Positions 34,000-42,798 of a stretch of DNA of 64,000 nt are shown here, one piece after another; position 1 is the first letter of the stretch; every line of letters begins with the position of its first letter. Under the pieces are notes generated by a model. It did no database searches. It was not told the DNA's origin and worked only from the letters and a program-made list of their open reading frames with translations. The DNA lies in assembly GCA_024279915.1 (NCBI GenBank), contig JAJRRB010000092.1, positions 27,715 through 91,714 on the forward strand, written 5' to 3'. The stretch is from Deltaproteobacteria bacterium (GTDB lineage Bacteria > Desulfobacterota > Desulfuromonadia > Desulfuromonadales > BM103). The position numbers and the translations under genes are program-made.

Positions 34000-34224
34000 A
34001 TGGAATTAGTTATCGTTGCAGCAAATTTTATTTACGCGATTTTAGGCGCTCTACTGACCATTTTGTTTATGGTGCTGGGGTACAAAATACTCGATTGGAT
34101 TACACCGTTTGATACATCCAAGCAGTTAGGCGAGGGGAATGTCGCCGTTGGTATTGTTGTCGGAGCGATGTTTGTCGGTTTGGGGATTGCTGTCGGACTA
34201 GTAGTTGGCCTGGGGTTGAATTAA
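34000..34224 (+). CDS. DUF350-family membrane protein
   Basis: 74 residues, ATG behind AGGAGTGAAG, 9 bases after the transglycosylase. Two hydrophobic helices (AILGALLTILFMVLGYKILDW and IVVGAMFVGLGIAVGLVVGL) are joined by the typical loop TPFDTSKQLGEGNVAVGI. DUF350 proteins are small inner-membrane proteins of unknown function, often doubled; this is the single-unit form. Confidence 0.8.
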   Translation: MELVIVAANFIYAILGALLTILFMVLGYKILDWITPFDTSKQLGEGNVAVGIVVGAMFVGLGIAVGLVVGLGLN

Positions 34225-34256
34225 ACTTAATTATTGATGACTGCTGCTATTACTTG

Positions 34257-34287
34257 AGAAGCCCGGCTGAAAATCAGCCGGGCTTCT
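34257..34287. terminator. Bidirectional terminator
   Basis: AGAAGCCCGGCTGA pairs with TCAGCCGGGCTTCT around a 3-base loop, between the convergent DUF350 and EamA genes. U-runs are weak on both sides. Confidence 0.8.
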
Positions 34288-34310
34288 GTTGGTCACGGGC
34301 TTATTAATTA

Positions 34311-35216
34311 TTACGCTTGTTCTCCTTTGTACAGAACCGTGATCGCGGCAAAAAGAAGCATCGCCCCGATGAGTGCAACATGGCTGAGTCTTTCAGAAAA
34401 GAACAGCCAAGCCAATAAAACAGCAACCAAAGGTTCAAGCATTGTGATGATTGAGGCTGTCGGTGCACTGATAAAGTTCACACCGAAAAAAAACAGTAGA
34501 TAGCCGACGGCGGTCGGAATCAAACCCAGGTACAAAAGCAGCCCAAAGACTTCCCCCGAATAATTGATGACCTCTCCGCTAAAAGTAACAAAAGGCAGCA
34601 AAATAAAAGCCCCTGTCATAAACGATACCGCCGTGGAATGAACCGGATGACAGACGCCCGATAGAGCCCTGCCCATCAAAGCGACAGCAGCATAACCTGT
34701 CGCGGACACAATCGATAAACCGACTCCCCAAAGTAACTGATTGCTATCAAGTATTGCTCCCGGTGCCCCCACCAGAAGTCCGGTGCCGATAACGGCCAAG
34801 ATCAGAGCGGCCAGAGTGTAGCGAGTTATTGGTTCCTTGAGAAACAGCGCAGAGGCCATAGAGACGATAACGGGGGCAGAGCAAAGCGTAATGAGTGTTG
34901 CCGTGCTGACGCCTACATAGTTGATTGCTGAAAAATAAGCAGCCTGGTAGAGGGCAAGCATCGCACCGATGAGTGCCATCTGCACATAGTGCCGAAACTT
35001 GACCTGAAAAACCTCTCGACCGACGAGAAAAAAACAGGCCATGGCCACAATTGGAAAACCAATTGCCAGCCTGTAAAAACCGATAGCGAGAGAGGTTACT
35101 TCTGATTGTAGATATATCGCTTGGGCTGAAATGCCGATTGTACCCCAGAGGATACCGGAGATTGAAACGTATATGATGCCACGCCGAGGTTCGGCTTTAA
35201 TCGCAGTTGTTTGCAT
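34311..35216 (-). CDS. EamA/DMT-superfamily transporter
   Basis: 301 residues, ten predicted helices in two EamA repeats. The first opens GIIYVSISGILWGTIGISAQ, and a second repeat contains GVGLSIVSATGYAAVALMG; the end IITMLEPLVAVLLAWLFFSE is diagnostic. Inner-membrane exporter of small metabolites, substrate not predictable. Complete, unlike the relic at 11150. It faces the terminator at 34257. Confidence 0.9.
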   Translation of the reverse strand: MQTTAIKAEPRRGIIYVSISGILWGTIGISAQAIYLQSEVTSLAIGFYRLAIGFPIVAMACFFLVGREVFQVKFRHYVQMALIGAMLALYQAAYFSAINYVGVSTATLITLCSAPVIVSMASALFLKEPITRYTLAALILAVIGTGLLVGAPGAILDSNQLLWGVGLSIVSATGYAAVALMGRALSGVCHPVHSTAVSFMTGAFILLPFVTFSGEVINYSGEVFGLLLYLGLIPTAVGYLLFFFGVNFISAPTASIITMLEPLVAVLLAWLFFSERLSHVALIGAMLLFAAITVLYKGEQA

Positions 35217-35534
35217 AATAATCCCTTCTGTTTGAATGATTGGTAATTATTCCAAACGAGGAAGAGAGACTGGACGCACCGATATATTGTTCTTTTTAAC
35301 TGTTGTTCAGGTGTCTGACTGGGAAGCCTTCCTCGTATTAACGACAGGAAGGAGGGGGAGGTGTCATCTGGTAGAACATTGAATGATCCTTTTGTATGGT
35401 TAACTATAAGAACTACTTAATTCAATTACCATGATCTGGTTCTTGCCACAATTGAAATCTTTTGAGGGACACACAAATTTGTCCCCAATTGTTTGTGAAA
35501 TCTGTGGATGTTGTGCGTGTCCTGACACGCTTGA
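35217..35534. other. Intergenic region between EamA and selO
   Basis: About 318 bases with no supported gene. Direct words GAGGAAG and CCTTCCTCGT recur around 35258 and 35328 and could pair, but no known riboswitch was recognised. A short GGGACACACAAATTTGTCCCC palindrome-like segment lies at about 35465-35485, after the selO stop. Confidence 0.35.
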
Positions 35535-37154
35535 CTAAGAACTGCAGGAAAGCATCGAACAGCCCGCCCGGTTGCGCGCCCATTCCGGCCGCTTGTCGGC
35601 AAACTCCTCGTATTCCGGTTGCTCCGCATAGGGCTGCCGCATCACCTGAAGCAGCTCATTGACCAAGCTGTGATCTCCCGCCTCGGCCTTGTCGATCGCC
35701 ATTTGCGCCATGTAGTTGCGCAACACGTACTTGGGGTTAACCGCATGCATGCGCTGCCGGCGTTCATTGCTGTCGAAACCGTCTTTTTCGACCCGCTGCA
35801 GGTAGCTGCGCAGCCAGGCAGAGATTGGCCCCTGGTTGTGCCCGGTCAAGGCCTCAGGCTGGTAGTAAGCCTCGCGCAGCGGGGCGAGTAAACTGGCATC
35901 ATCCTGGTCTTTTTTCGGGGCCAGATCAGCCAACTTGCGGTAGAAAATCGTCATGTCGGTTTCCACCAGCTGCAGCACTTTTTCCAGTTCAGAGATCAAA
36001 GGCAGATCGGTATCCGCCTCGAAGCTCTTCAGGCCAAGCTTTTGCGCCATCATCGCCTGCCAGCCCTGTTTGTAACTGTCCCCATACATCTGCAGTGCTG
36101 CTTCCAGCGGTTCTGCCTGCTCGATCAGCGGATAGATGGCGTTGGCCAGCTGGGCGAGGTTCCAGAGGGCAATATGGGGCTGGTTGCCGAAACGGTAGCG
36201 CCCACCGGCGGCGTCTGTGGTGTTGGGCGTCCAGTCAGGATTGTAATCATCGATCCAGCCATAGGGGCCATAATCAATGGTCAGGCCGAGGATCGACATG
36301 TTGTCGGTGTTCATCACGCCGTGGACAAAGCCGACGCGCATCCAGTGCACGATCATCGCCGCGGTGCTGCGGCAGAGCTCTTCGAACCACTGCAGGTAAA
36401 CGGCCACCGAGGGCTCGCCCAAATGAGGAAAATCAATCCTGATGGTATAGTCGAGTAGCTGGCGCAGCGGCTCGATTTCGTTGCGTGAGCTGAAAATCTG
36501 AAAGCTGCCGAAACGGGTGAAGGAGGGCGCGACCCGACAGACCACGGCGCCCGGTTCCTGTTTGGGATGACCGTCGTAGAACATGTCGCGGGTGACCTGC
36601 TCGCCGGTGAGCAGTAGGCTCAAGGCGCGGGTGGTTGGCACACCGAGGTGGTACATCGCTTCGCTGCAAAGGAACTCGCGCACCGAGGAGCGCAGCACCG
36701 CCAGGCCGTCACCACTGCGTGAGTAGGGCGTGAGCCCCACACCTTTGAGCTGCAGCGCCCAGCGTTGACCACGCTGGTTGATGATCTCCCCCAGGTTGAT
36801 CACCCGCCCATCACCCAACTGACCGGCCCAGTTGCCGAACTGGTGACCGCCGTAGCAGCAGGCGTAGGGATCCATTCCGGGTAGCAGGTGATTGCCGACA
36901 AAGGCCTGGGCGAATTCCTCTCCTGTGCAGCTCGCTGGTTGCAAATCGAGCAGCTCGGCAACCTCTGCGGCGTAGGCGACCAGTTGCGGTGCAGCCACCG
37001 GCGTCGGTTGAACGCGCGAGTAACAGGCACCGTGGACCTGGCGCACGCGATTGCTGCGGTCCGGGTCGGCAGGCAGTTCACGGACAAAAGCGTTGTCGAA
37101 ATTCAGCGCGGCCAGGGAAGGGTTGGTCTGTTGTTTGGGAGCATCTGCTTTCAT
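35535..37154 (-). CDS. selO: Protein adenylyltransferase SelO (YdiU)
   Basis: 539 residues. LNFDNAFVRELPADPD, the GHQFGNWAGQLGDGRVINLG block, GVGLTPYSRSGDGLAVLRSS and HGVMNTDNMSILGLTIDYGP are SelO hallmarks; the pseudokinase binds ATP upside down and transfers AMP to Ser/Thr/Tyr of redox proteins. The C-terminus has two Cys (GCSMLSCSS), corresponding to the redox pair that is Cys-Sec in animals. Slightly longer than E. coli YdiU. Stand-alone gene on the minus strand, GC-richer than the neighbouring repeat-laden DNA. Confidence 0.95.
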   Translation of the reverse strand: MKADAPKQQTNPSLAALNFDNAFVRELPADPDRSNRVRQVHGACYSRVQPTPVAAPQLVAYAAEVAELLDLQPASCTGEEFAQAFVGNHLLPGMDPYACCYGGHQFGNWAGQLGDGRVINLGEIINQRGQRWALQLKGVGLTPYSRSGDGLAVLRSSVREFLCSEAMYHLGVPTTRALSLLLTGEQVTRDMFYDGHPKQEPGAVVCRVAPSFTRFGSFQIFSSRNEIEPLRQLLDYTIRIDFPHLGEPSVAVYLQWFEELCRSTAAMIVHWMRVGFVHGVMNTDNMSILGLTIDYGPYGWIDDYNPDWTPNTTDAAGGRYRFGNQPHIALWNLAQLANAIYPLIEQAEPLEAALQMYGDSYKQGWQAMMAQKLGLKSFEADTDLPLISELEKVLQLVETDMTIFYRKLADLAPKKDQDDASLLAPLREAYYQPEALTGHNQGPISAWLRSYLQRVEKDGFDSNERRQRMHAVNPKYVLRNYMAQMAIDKAEAGDHSLVNELLQVMRQPYAEQPEYEEFADKRPEWARNRAGCSMLSCSS

Positions 37155-37378
37155 CTGTCGATTGTCGCACGGCTCTTACGCCCGGGGCAAGATGTGCTCT
37201 AGGGAAAGGAAACTGGTGACAGTTACCTCAATGTCAGCCAAATTGCTATCAAGCGCCGGTGGCCTCCAACAAACAGGTGTCTTTATGGTAGAGTGAGGTT
37301 TCATTTGAACATGCCCGTGAGGCTACCTGTTATGCCACAGCGGGCCACATCATCAACCACATCACAGGGAGCGCAGTT

Positions 37379-37675
37379 ATGAACGTTCTGGTCGATTTGT
37401 GCATAGTGCCGATCGGTGTCGGGGTCTCACTCTCCCTGTACATCGCCGCATGTGAAAAAGTGCTGGCGGACGCCAGCCTGAAGACCTCTTTGCACTCCTA
37501 CGGGACAAACATCGAAGGGGAATGGGATGACGTGTTTGCGGCGGTGAAGCGTTGTCACGAGGTGGTGCACGAGATGGGTGCCCCGCGAATCACGACCACT
37601 ATCAAGTTGGGAACCCGGACTGATCGCGTGCAGACCATGGAAGACAAGGTAAGGAGCGTTCAGGAGAAGCTCTGA
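37379..37675 (+). CDS. MTH1187/YqgV-family thiamine-binding protein
   Basis: 98 residues: VDLCIVPIGVGVSLSLYIAA, HSYGTNIEGEWDDVFAAVKR and a final TTTIKLGTRTDRVQTMEDKV match the DUF77 alpha/beta fold. Crystal structures of relatives bind thiamine; physiological role unclear. Divergent from selO. ATG 37379 is favoured by homology. Confidence 0.88.
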   Translation: MNVLVDLCIVPIGVGVSLSLYIAACEKVLADASLKTSLHSYGTNIEGEWDDVFAAVKRCHEVVHEMGAPRITTTIKLGTRTDRVQTMEDKVRSVQEKL

Positions 37676-37771
37676 AGTCTGACACAACCCGACCAGCTAA
37701 AATCAATGGCGTTCATTCGGGGTAGGTACCATTGGGGTTACCATTGTTACCACTGTACCCTTGGGACCCTT

Positions 37772-37880
37772 GGGGTCGGACCAAGCTAACCACTCGCAAT
37801 TAAAATAAATACCCATCAAAAAACCACTCCTTTAGGTCTTATAGACTCATTTTTGATGCCTAAATTAGCCTTTTAACAGC
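37772..37880. repeat. Dispersed GGGGTCGGACC repeat, copy E (3' diverged)
   Basis: GGGGTCGGACCAAGCTAACC and CTCATTTTTGATGCC are conserved; the last 40 bases drift. Confidence 0.8.
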
Positions 37881-37888
37881 AACTGATT

Positions 37889-37919
37889 TGGGGACACGTA
37901 ACAAATACATGTCCCCAAA
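37889..37919. repeat. GGGACAC-type hairpin
   Basis: TTTGGGGACA and TGTCCCCAAA around an AT-rich loop, just upstream of the small secreted protein gene. Confidence 0.65.
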
Positions 37920-37952
37920 TTCAACTAAAACCTGAAATAAAGGATTTATCCA

Positions 37953-38249
37953 ATGAAAAGACTCACCATCCTCTGCCTCATCGCCTCTTTAAGCCTTCTC
38001 ACCACCAACGCCATCGCCGACGAAACTTACACCTGCACCGATGGTCCACAAGAGCGCATCATCAGCGTTGTCTATCAGGACCAGGAAGCGAAAGTCCCTT
38101 GCGAAGTCCAATATCAGAAAGAGGGCGTTACACAAACACTCTGGAGCGCACAGGGAGAAGTCGGCTACTGCGAAGAAAAAGCCAAGGCTTTTGTCGAAAA
38201 ACAGAGCAGGTGGGGTTGGAACTGTGTAGATTCTGAGGCGGGATCTTAA
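37953..38249 (+). CDS. Small secreted Cys-containing protein, unknown
   Basis: 98 residues with a signal peptide (MKRLTILCLIASLSLLTTNA, cut near IADE). The mature 75 residues hold four Cys (YTCTDG, VPCEVQ, GYCEEK, WNCVD), consistent with two disulfides in the periplasm. I do not recognise the family. It is bracketed by dispersed repeats on both sides. Confidence 0.65.
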   Translation: MKRLTILCLIASLSLLTTNAIADETYTCTDGPQERIISVVYQDQEAKVPCEVQYQKEGVTQTLWSAQGEVGYCEEKAKAFVEKQSRWGWNCVDSEAGS

Positions 38250-38255
38250 TGCATC

Positions 38256-38280
38256 AGTGACACGCACGGTGTGTGCAACA
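38256..38280. repeat. GTGACAC-type palindrome (diverged)
   Basis: AGTGACACGCACGGTGTGTG then CAAC; member of the family seen at 25768 and 28090, right after the small secreted protein gene. Confidence 0.6.
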
Positions 38281-38402
38281 GACACCCCACGTCGTTTCCG
38301 TTAATACGATTGCAGGTTGCTGATCGCTTCGGCCAGTGTTGCGTTGTCGGGCATCCCCTTGTGGATCAACCTGATAATGCCGACATGGTCGATGAATTAT
38401 TT

Positions 38403-38513
38403 GGGGTCGGACCAGCGCAATTTGTTGAGATCAAAAGAAATACGTCTTAAAAAACGTCATTTCTTACCTTAGCCCCTCATTTTTATCACCGAAAATAAGC
38501 CTGTAACGGTTTA
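38403..38513. repeat. Dispersed GGGGTCGGACC repeat, copy F (diverged)
   Basis: GGGGTCGGACCAGCGCAATT, GATCAAAAGAAATA and CCTCATTTTTATCACC are recognisable. Same orientation as the other five. Confidence 0.7.
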
Positions 38514-38586
38514 TGCCAATATAAAACTTGCCATTCGTTCTCAATTAAGACACAAGAGAAGCAACTCTGAGAATGGAAGCTTTCCC

Positions 38587-39384
38587 ATGAACATAAACTT
38601 CATCCAACTACTCAGTCTTCTCCTGTTCCTGACAGTGGTCGGCGTTATCCTCAATAGACGTCGCCAGCGTCGCCGCGCACTTACCAGGCAATTGCCACAA
38701 GCATGGATTGCGATCATCCGGCGGAATCTTCCTCCCTATGCCAAACTCTCACCGGAGATGCAGCAACAGCTACAGCAATACACACAGGAATTTCTCTATG
38801 ATAAATCCTTTGAGGGTTGCGGCGGTCTGGAGCTCGACGATGAGATTAAGGTGACGATCGCCGCTCAGGCCTCTTTGCTGCTGCTTAATCGCAAAGTGCG
38901 TAATTACCCGAAGCTCTGTTCGGTGCTGGTCTATCCGAGTACCTATGTAGCTAAAAACGATCAGGGGCAAGGATCTGTCCGACTCGGTGAATCCTGGAGT
39001 ACCGGCGCAGTGGTGCTGGCCTGGGACAGTGTTAAACACGGTGCGGAGAATTTTGCTGACGGACACAACCTTGTGATTCACGAGTTTGCTCACCAACTGG
39101 ATCAGGAGGACGGGGCAGGAGACGGTGCGCCGGTTTTATCGAAGGCTTCATGTTATGCAACCTGGGCTCAGGTCTTGTCTCGGGAATACGAGCGTTTATG
39201 CATAAGGGTAGATAAAGGCAAAAAAACGGTGATGGACAGTTACGGTGCGACCAACCCAGCTGAGTTTTTTGCTGTTGCTTCGGAGACTTTTTTTGAAAAA
39301 CCGCTGCAGTTGCGCCGAAAACATCCCGAGCTGTTCGATGAGTTACACCAATTTTATCAAGTTGATCCGACCGAGTGGAAGTGA
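38587..39384 (+). CDS. mtfA: MtfA-like M90 zinc metallopeptidase
   Basis: 265 residues. An N-terminal hydrophobic helix (FIQLLSLLLFLTVVGVILN) precedes the M90 domain with the zinc-binding HEFAHQLDQEDG and the third-ligand region SYGATNPAEFFAVASETFFE. E. coli MtfA binds the Mlc repressor and has aminopeptidase activity; the membrane-anchored form here is common outside enterics. Substrate unknown. Confidence 0.92.
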   Translation: MNINFIQLLSLLLFLTVVGVILNRRRQRRRALTRQLPQAWIAIIRRNLPPYAKLSPEMQQQLQQYTQEFLYDKSFEGCGGLELDDEIKVTIAAQASLLLLNRKVRNYPKLCSVLVYPSTYVAKNDQGQGSVRLGESWSTGAVVLAWDSVKHGAENFADGHNLVIHEFAHQLDQEDGAGDGAPVLSKASCYATWAQVLSREYERLCIRVDKGKKTVMDSYGATNPAEFFAVASETFFEKPLQLRRKHPELFDELHQFYQVDPTEWK

Positions 39385-39423
39385 CCCTGCAAATGTTAAG
39401 TAGTCGCCAGAGAGAGTGCCGAG

Positions 39424-39900
39424 ATGGGTAAAGAGAAAGATCCCAGCGCCGATGAGATACAACGTGAAATGCTTGCGCAGCAAAAATTCAGCATAGCGGG
39501 GGCCATCGGCCGTGCAGGTAGTGGTCTGATGAAGGGGGAATCACCCTTTTCCCGGCAAGAGCAAGCCATCAGTTTGTTGACGCAATGGATCGACCAACAT
39601 ACCTCGGACCCTTCAGGGGCATTGAAGTCGATATTGCGCCGCCGGGTACGAAACAGTGAACTGTTACTGGCGAGCCATTTACAACAACCCCTCAATGCGT
39701 TGCGGGAGATGTTCGTAGCCATATTGGCCAGCGATTATGCGATACAGGAGTTCGTGCGTCAGGTCGATGTGCGATGGGGAGAACTGAATCAGGAACGCCC
39801 ACTGTTTCAGAGAACAGGTCAGGCGGCAGACCCCGCAGACGAGTACACCTATGAATCCGTGCGTGAGGATCTGACTTTGCTGCTTGAAAAGCTCCTGTGA
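39424..39900 (+). CDS. Hypothetical protein, 158 aa
   Basis: Not recognised. A helical, charged protein beginning MGKEKDPSADEIQREMLAQQ, with FSIAGAIGRAGSGLMKGESP resembling a short amphipathic or Gly-rich segment, and a long helical remainder. No signal peptide, membrane helix or Cys. It starts 40 bases after mtfA on the same strand and may be co-transcribed with it. Confidence 0.65.
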   Translation: MGKEKDPSADEIQREMLAQQKFSIAGAIGRAGSGLMKGESPFSRQEQAISLLTQWIDQHTSDPSGALKSILRRRVRNSELLLASHLQQPLNALREMFVAILASDYAIQEFVRQVDVRWGELNQERPLFQRTGQAADPADEYTYESVREDLTLLLEKLL

Positions 39901-39902
39901 TC

Positions 39903-40076
39903 TTAAGCCACAGAATGCCCAATATCAAAGATGGCATGACAGGATGGACATATTAAAAGCCACTTGGTGGTTTCCTGCTCTTTTTTAAAGGCAGAGTGAA
40001 AACCATCTTTGTAGCCACACAAAGGGCAAATCTTAAACTCATCAGTCAGCGTTACCTCGTGAATTTTCCCATCCAT
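39903..40076 (-). CDS. Small zinc-ribbon protein
   Basis: 57 residues from ATG 40076, chosen for GAGAGG 7 bases upstream (an in-frame ATG at 40091 lacks one). Two CPxC knuckles, CPLCGYKDGF and CPSCHAIFDIG, flank a basic middle, a typical zinc ribbon. Function unknown. It converges with the 158-residue gene two bases away. Confidence 0.7.
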   Translation of the reverse strand: MDGKIHEVTLTDEFKICPLCGYKDGFHSAFKKEQETTKWLLICPSCHAIFDIGHSVA

Positions 40077-40297
40077 AGTGAATCCTCTCATTGTGTGTTT
40101 GGGGGGAGATCTCTCTTCATCCTTGCGTAATTATACACATTGAATCGAAGGCATAATATCTATTCTAATAAATAGAGCAGTTGCCTGTGGATGGCAGTTT
40201 TTATAAACTGGCCTCTGTTTTATTTTATAGGCGTTCCACTTTAGCCCATTTTCTGTTCTCATGTTTTTGCTCTAAAGCAGGGGACAGCCCCGTATGA

Positions 40298-40903
40298 TGT
40301 CGGGAAAGTGTCGGCGAAACGGAAATCCTGGCCTGCCTGCGTTGGCTAGCCAACTTTCACGCCACGTTTATTGGCTGTGATCCGGAAGGATTGTGGGAGC
40401 AGGGGACTTATTGGCATTTGGATACGCGTCCCGATGAACTTGAGGCTCTTGCCGATCTTCCATTGAAACATGCCGCAGCAGAGATTGACCGACCCTTGCG
40501 GGAAAGCCGCTATCAGACCCTGGTGCACGGCGACGCAAAGCTGGCAAATTTCTGTTTTTCTACCAATGGAGAGCAGGTAGCAGCGGTCGATTTTCAGTAT
40601 GTTGGTGGCGGTTGCGGGATGAAGGATGTCGCCTATTTTATCGGTAGTTGTCTGGCGGAAGAAGATTGCGAACGGTTTGAATCGCGATTACTTGATTATT
40701 ACTTCACAGCCTTCAAAGAAGCGGCGGCGCGTCTCCGGCCATCTGTTGATGTTGTCGTGGTGGAAGAGGAGTGGCGAAATCTTTTCCCACTGGCCTGGAC
40801 CGATTTTCACCGGTTCCTGAAAGGGTGGAGCCCAGGCCATTGGAAGTTGAATGCCTACAGTGAACGGATGGCACGAACGGTTGTTGACGCATTGCAGCTT
40901 TAG
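40298..40903 (+). pseudogene. APH-family phosphotransferase, 5' truncated
   Basis: The frame is open from 40298 but has no proper start; it enters in the middle of a phosphotransferase ([20 protein letters not shown], then [14 protein letters not shown] with the catalytic Asp and [20 protein letters not shown]). The C-terminus is normal to 40903. The N-terminal lobe is missing and replaced by AAAGCAGGGGACAGCCCC, a repeat-like junction. The only in-frame start is TTG 40391. Judged a truncation relic of a CHK/APH-like kinase. Confidence 0.7.
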
Positions 40904-40907
40904 ACGA

Positions 40908-41216
40908 TTAACCCCCGCCCTTCATAAACCGCAGATTGAAATGCTTGATAAAACCGCTAATCTCCTCTTCTGAAAAACTAAAGAAACGCAAGATCACAAA
41001 GGTTACAGGTAACCTTATTGATAGACCGAGCTTACGAACACCCTCTGGGCCAAGAGTGATTTCAACGTTTTTGTGGTTAAGCTGAAACTTGATGGTGTCT
41101 TCGCTCTGATGATATGGAATGCCATTAAGTAAATCAGGGAGCTCGGCATAGAAATCTTTGTGAGTTATCCCCATCTCTTTTTTTACAGTTTTGATTTGTT
41201 CTTTCACTGTACCCAT
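40908..41216 (-). CDS. Hypothetical protein, 102 aa
   Basis: MGTVKEQIKTVKKEMGITHK, then a strand-rich centre (DTIKFQLNHKNVEITLGPEG) and FVILRFFSFSEEEISGFIKHF. Not recognised; the middle could be a small beta-sheet domain. No signal peptide. Separated from the DUF6172-like gene by a GGGCAC hairpin, which may be an internal terminator. Confidence 0.6.
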   Translation of the reverse strand: MGTVKEQIKTVKKEMGITHKDFYAELPDLLNGIPYHQSEDTIKFQLNHKNVEITLGPEGVRKLGLSIRLPVTFVILRFFSFSEEEISGFIKHFNLRFMKGGG

Positions 41217-41236
41217 TGAATTTCACCTGGAGTTCT

Positions 41237-41261
41237 GGGGCACTCAATATTGAGTGTCCCC
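41237..41261. repeat. GGGCACTC-type palindrome
   Basis: GGGGCACTCAATATTGAGTG then TCCCC; core identical to the palindrome at 61895-61926. Confidence 0.75.
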
Positions 41262-41284
41262 GAGCTCCAACATTCCCCTGTTTT

Positions 41285-41632
41285 TTACTCTTCACTCTCT
41301 TCGACCTGAGCTGCAGAATCTTCCCCGTTGGTTCGTTGCTCTTCCCTGGGCCTCTTGCTTCGAATGCCAGGTTTGACCAAAATTTCCAGATAAAATGATT
41401 CAAGCTGTTCTGCTTCGGCCTGAGAAATAGACTTGTTAATGGCAGACAGATGAATAACCTCACTGCTTGCTTCATCAGCTCCGTAGCGGCAGTCAAAATC
41501 CCAATAATCTACGGTGTCCGGAAGCGGCTTCCTGCGTTCTCTCTTTATATACTTTTTAACTTCATATTTGATGGCTTCGACAAGCCTTGGAACTTTGATC
41601 TTTGGGTGGGTCATTTTAAAAGTTTTTTTCAT
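41285..41632 (-). CDS. DUF6172-like protein
   Basis: 115 residues. MKKTFKMTHPKIKVPRLVEA, KYIKRERRKPLPDTVDYWDF and QLESFYLEILVKPGI recall a conserved family I know as DUF6172, function unknown; the name is from memory. A charged tail ends EESEE. GGAAT-type weak ribosome site. Confidence 0.6.
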   Translation of the reverse strand: MKKTFKMTHPKIKVPRLVEAIKYEVKKYIKRERRKPLPDTVDYWDFDCRYGADEASSEVIHLSAINKSISQAEAEQLESFYLEILVKPGIRSKRPREEQRTNGEDSAAQVEESEE

Positions 41633-41719
41633 AGTGATTCCAGTAGGTGAGGTTAGGGTTGTAAATACCGAGCTTCAATTAATCCCATGATATCATCAAA
41701 GGGCGGAAGCCGTGTGGGC

Positions 41720-42616
41720 TTAAAAGGGGTTGGAAGGAACCGGCTCTTTCAGGCGCCTGGCTAATTCATGGATATGCGCGGGGCCGACTTCACAACAACC
41801 GCCGACTATAGCCACACCCTGGCGGACCCAGCCCTCCACAAAATCCGCATATGCTGTCGGACCGAGGTTCGAACGCTTTTCCAGAACATCAACCGTCGCG
41901 CCGTCGGCCAGGAAATCCTCGTTGATTTTGATAAAACCATTCGCATAAGCGCCAATCAACCACGATTGATCAACCAGCAGCGGGATCGCCTGATCGATCG
42001 CTTCAGGCACCGAGCAATTGACCAGAAGCGCCTCGAGCGTGAATTCATCCAGCAGCGGCAGCACATCAACCACTGGCTCCCCCGAGCGGAGCCTGGTGCC
42101 ATCCCCATCATCAACTGTAACCGCTAGCCACACGGGTTTGTTGCCGGCACGTGCGCCCATAACGGCACCGCGCGCCTGCTCAACCGAGGCCATGGCTTCT
42201 AACAAAATGACATCGACGTAGGGTTCTTGCAGCAGGGCAATCTCAGCATAAAGTTCGGCGGCTTGTTCAACCGAAGGGGCACAGTCTGGGCGGTAGGACC
42301 CCCCAATGGGCCCTAACGAACCAGCCACCAGACCATGGCCGTGTTCATCACGGGCCGAGACGGCAAGCTGGCATGCCTGGCGATGAAGATCAGCGAACTG
42401 CTCCTCTAGCCCATAACGCTTTAATCGGTCGCGGTGTATGGCATAGCTGTTGGTGGTGGCCACATCTGCACCGGCCAGGAAATAATCACGATGTACCTTT
42501 TGCACGAGATCGGGGGAATCGATCTGGATCTGGACGGACCAGAGCCCGGTTGGCCGGCCTGTTGAACGGGCCATAAGTTCCTGGCCGAGGCCACCATCGA
42601 GAAGTGTTAGAGTCAT
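41720..42616 (-). CDS. Homocysteine S-methyltransferase family protein
   Basis: 298 residues from ATG 42616 (AAGG upstream), where homology begins: LTLLDGGLGQELMARS. Zinc ligands are visible as the Cys of LLVNCSVPEA and the Cys pair of VAIVGGCCEVGPAHI. The barrel typically moves a methyl group from S-methylmethionine or another methyl donor to homocysteine. No B12 domain is present. Single gene on the minus strand, divergent from the phosphatase fusion. Confidence 0.88.
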   Translation of the reverse strand: MTLTLLDGGLGQELMARSTGRPTGLWSVQIQIDSPDLVQKVHRDYFLAGADVATTNSYAIHRDRLKRYGLEEQFADLHRQACQLAVSARDEHGHGLVAGSLGPIGGSYRPDCAPSVEQAAELYAEIALLQEPYVDVILLEAMASVEQARGAVMGARAGNKPVWLAVTVDDGDGTRLRSGEPVVDVLPLLDEFTLEALLVNCSVPEAIDQAIPLLVDQSWLIGAYANGFIKINEDFLADGATVDVLEKRSNLGPTAYADFVEGWVRQGVAIVGGCCEVGPAHIHELARRLKEPVPSNPF

Positions 42617-42798
42617 GCTATCAACCTTAGCAAATTTTGAGCACTCTGCGGCCTCCAGAGTTGGGACAAGTTGGGGCATCAAAATAGAGTGGTCTTTTTA
42701 AATACGCTACACTGTCCGAGATGTGAAAACCAACTATAATGTATTTATGGACGTTCACAAAACAGCTAACAAGCTAATTTCAATCTGGTGATATCTAT

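Noticed and set aside
35217..35534. Riboswitch upstream of the EamA transporter
   Set aside because: Pairable segments exist but match no aptamer I know.
25768..38513. CRISPR array
   Set aside because: Repeats are widely and irregularly spaced, with genes between them; no cas genes.
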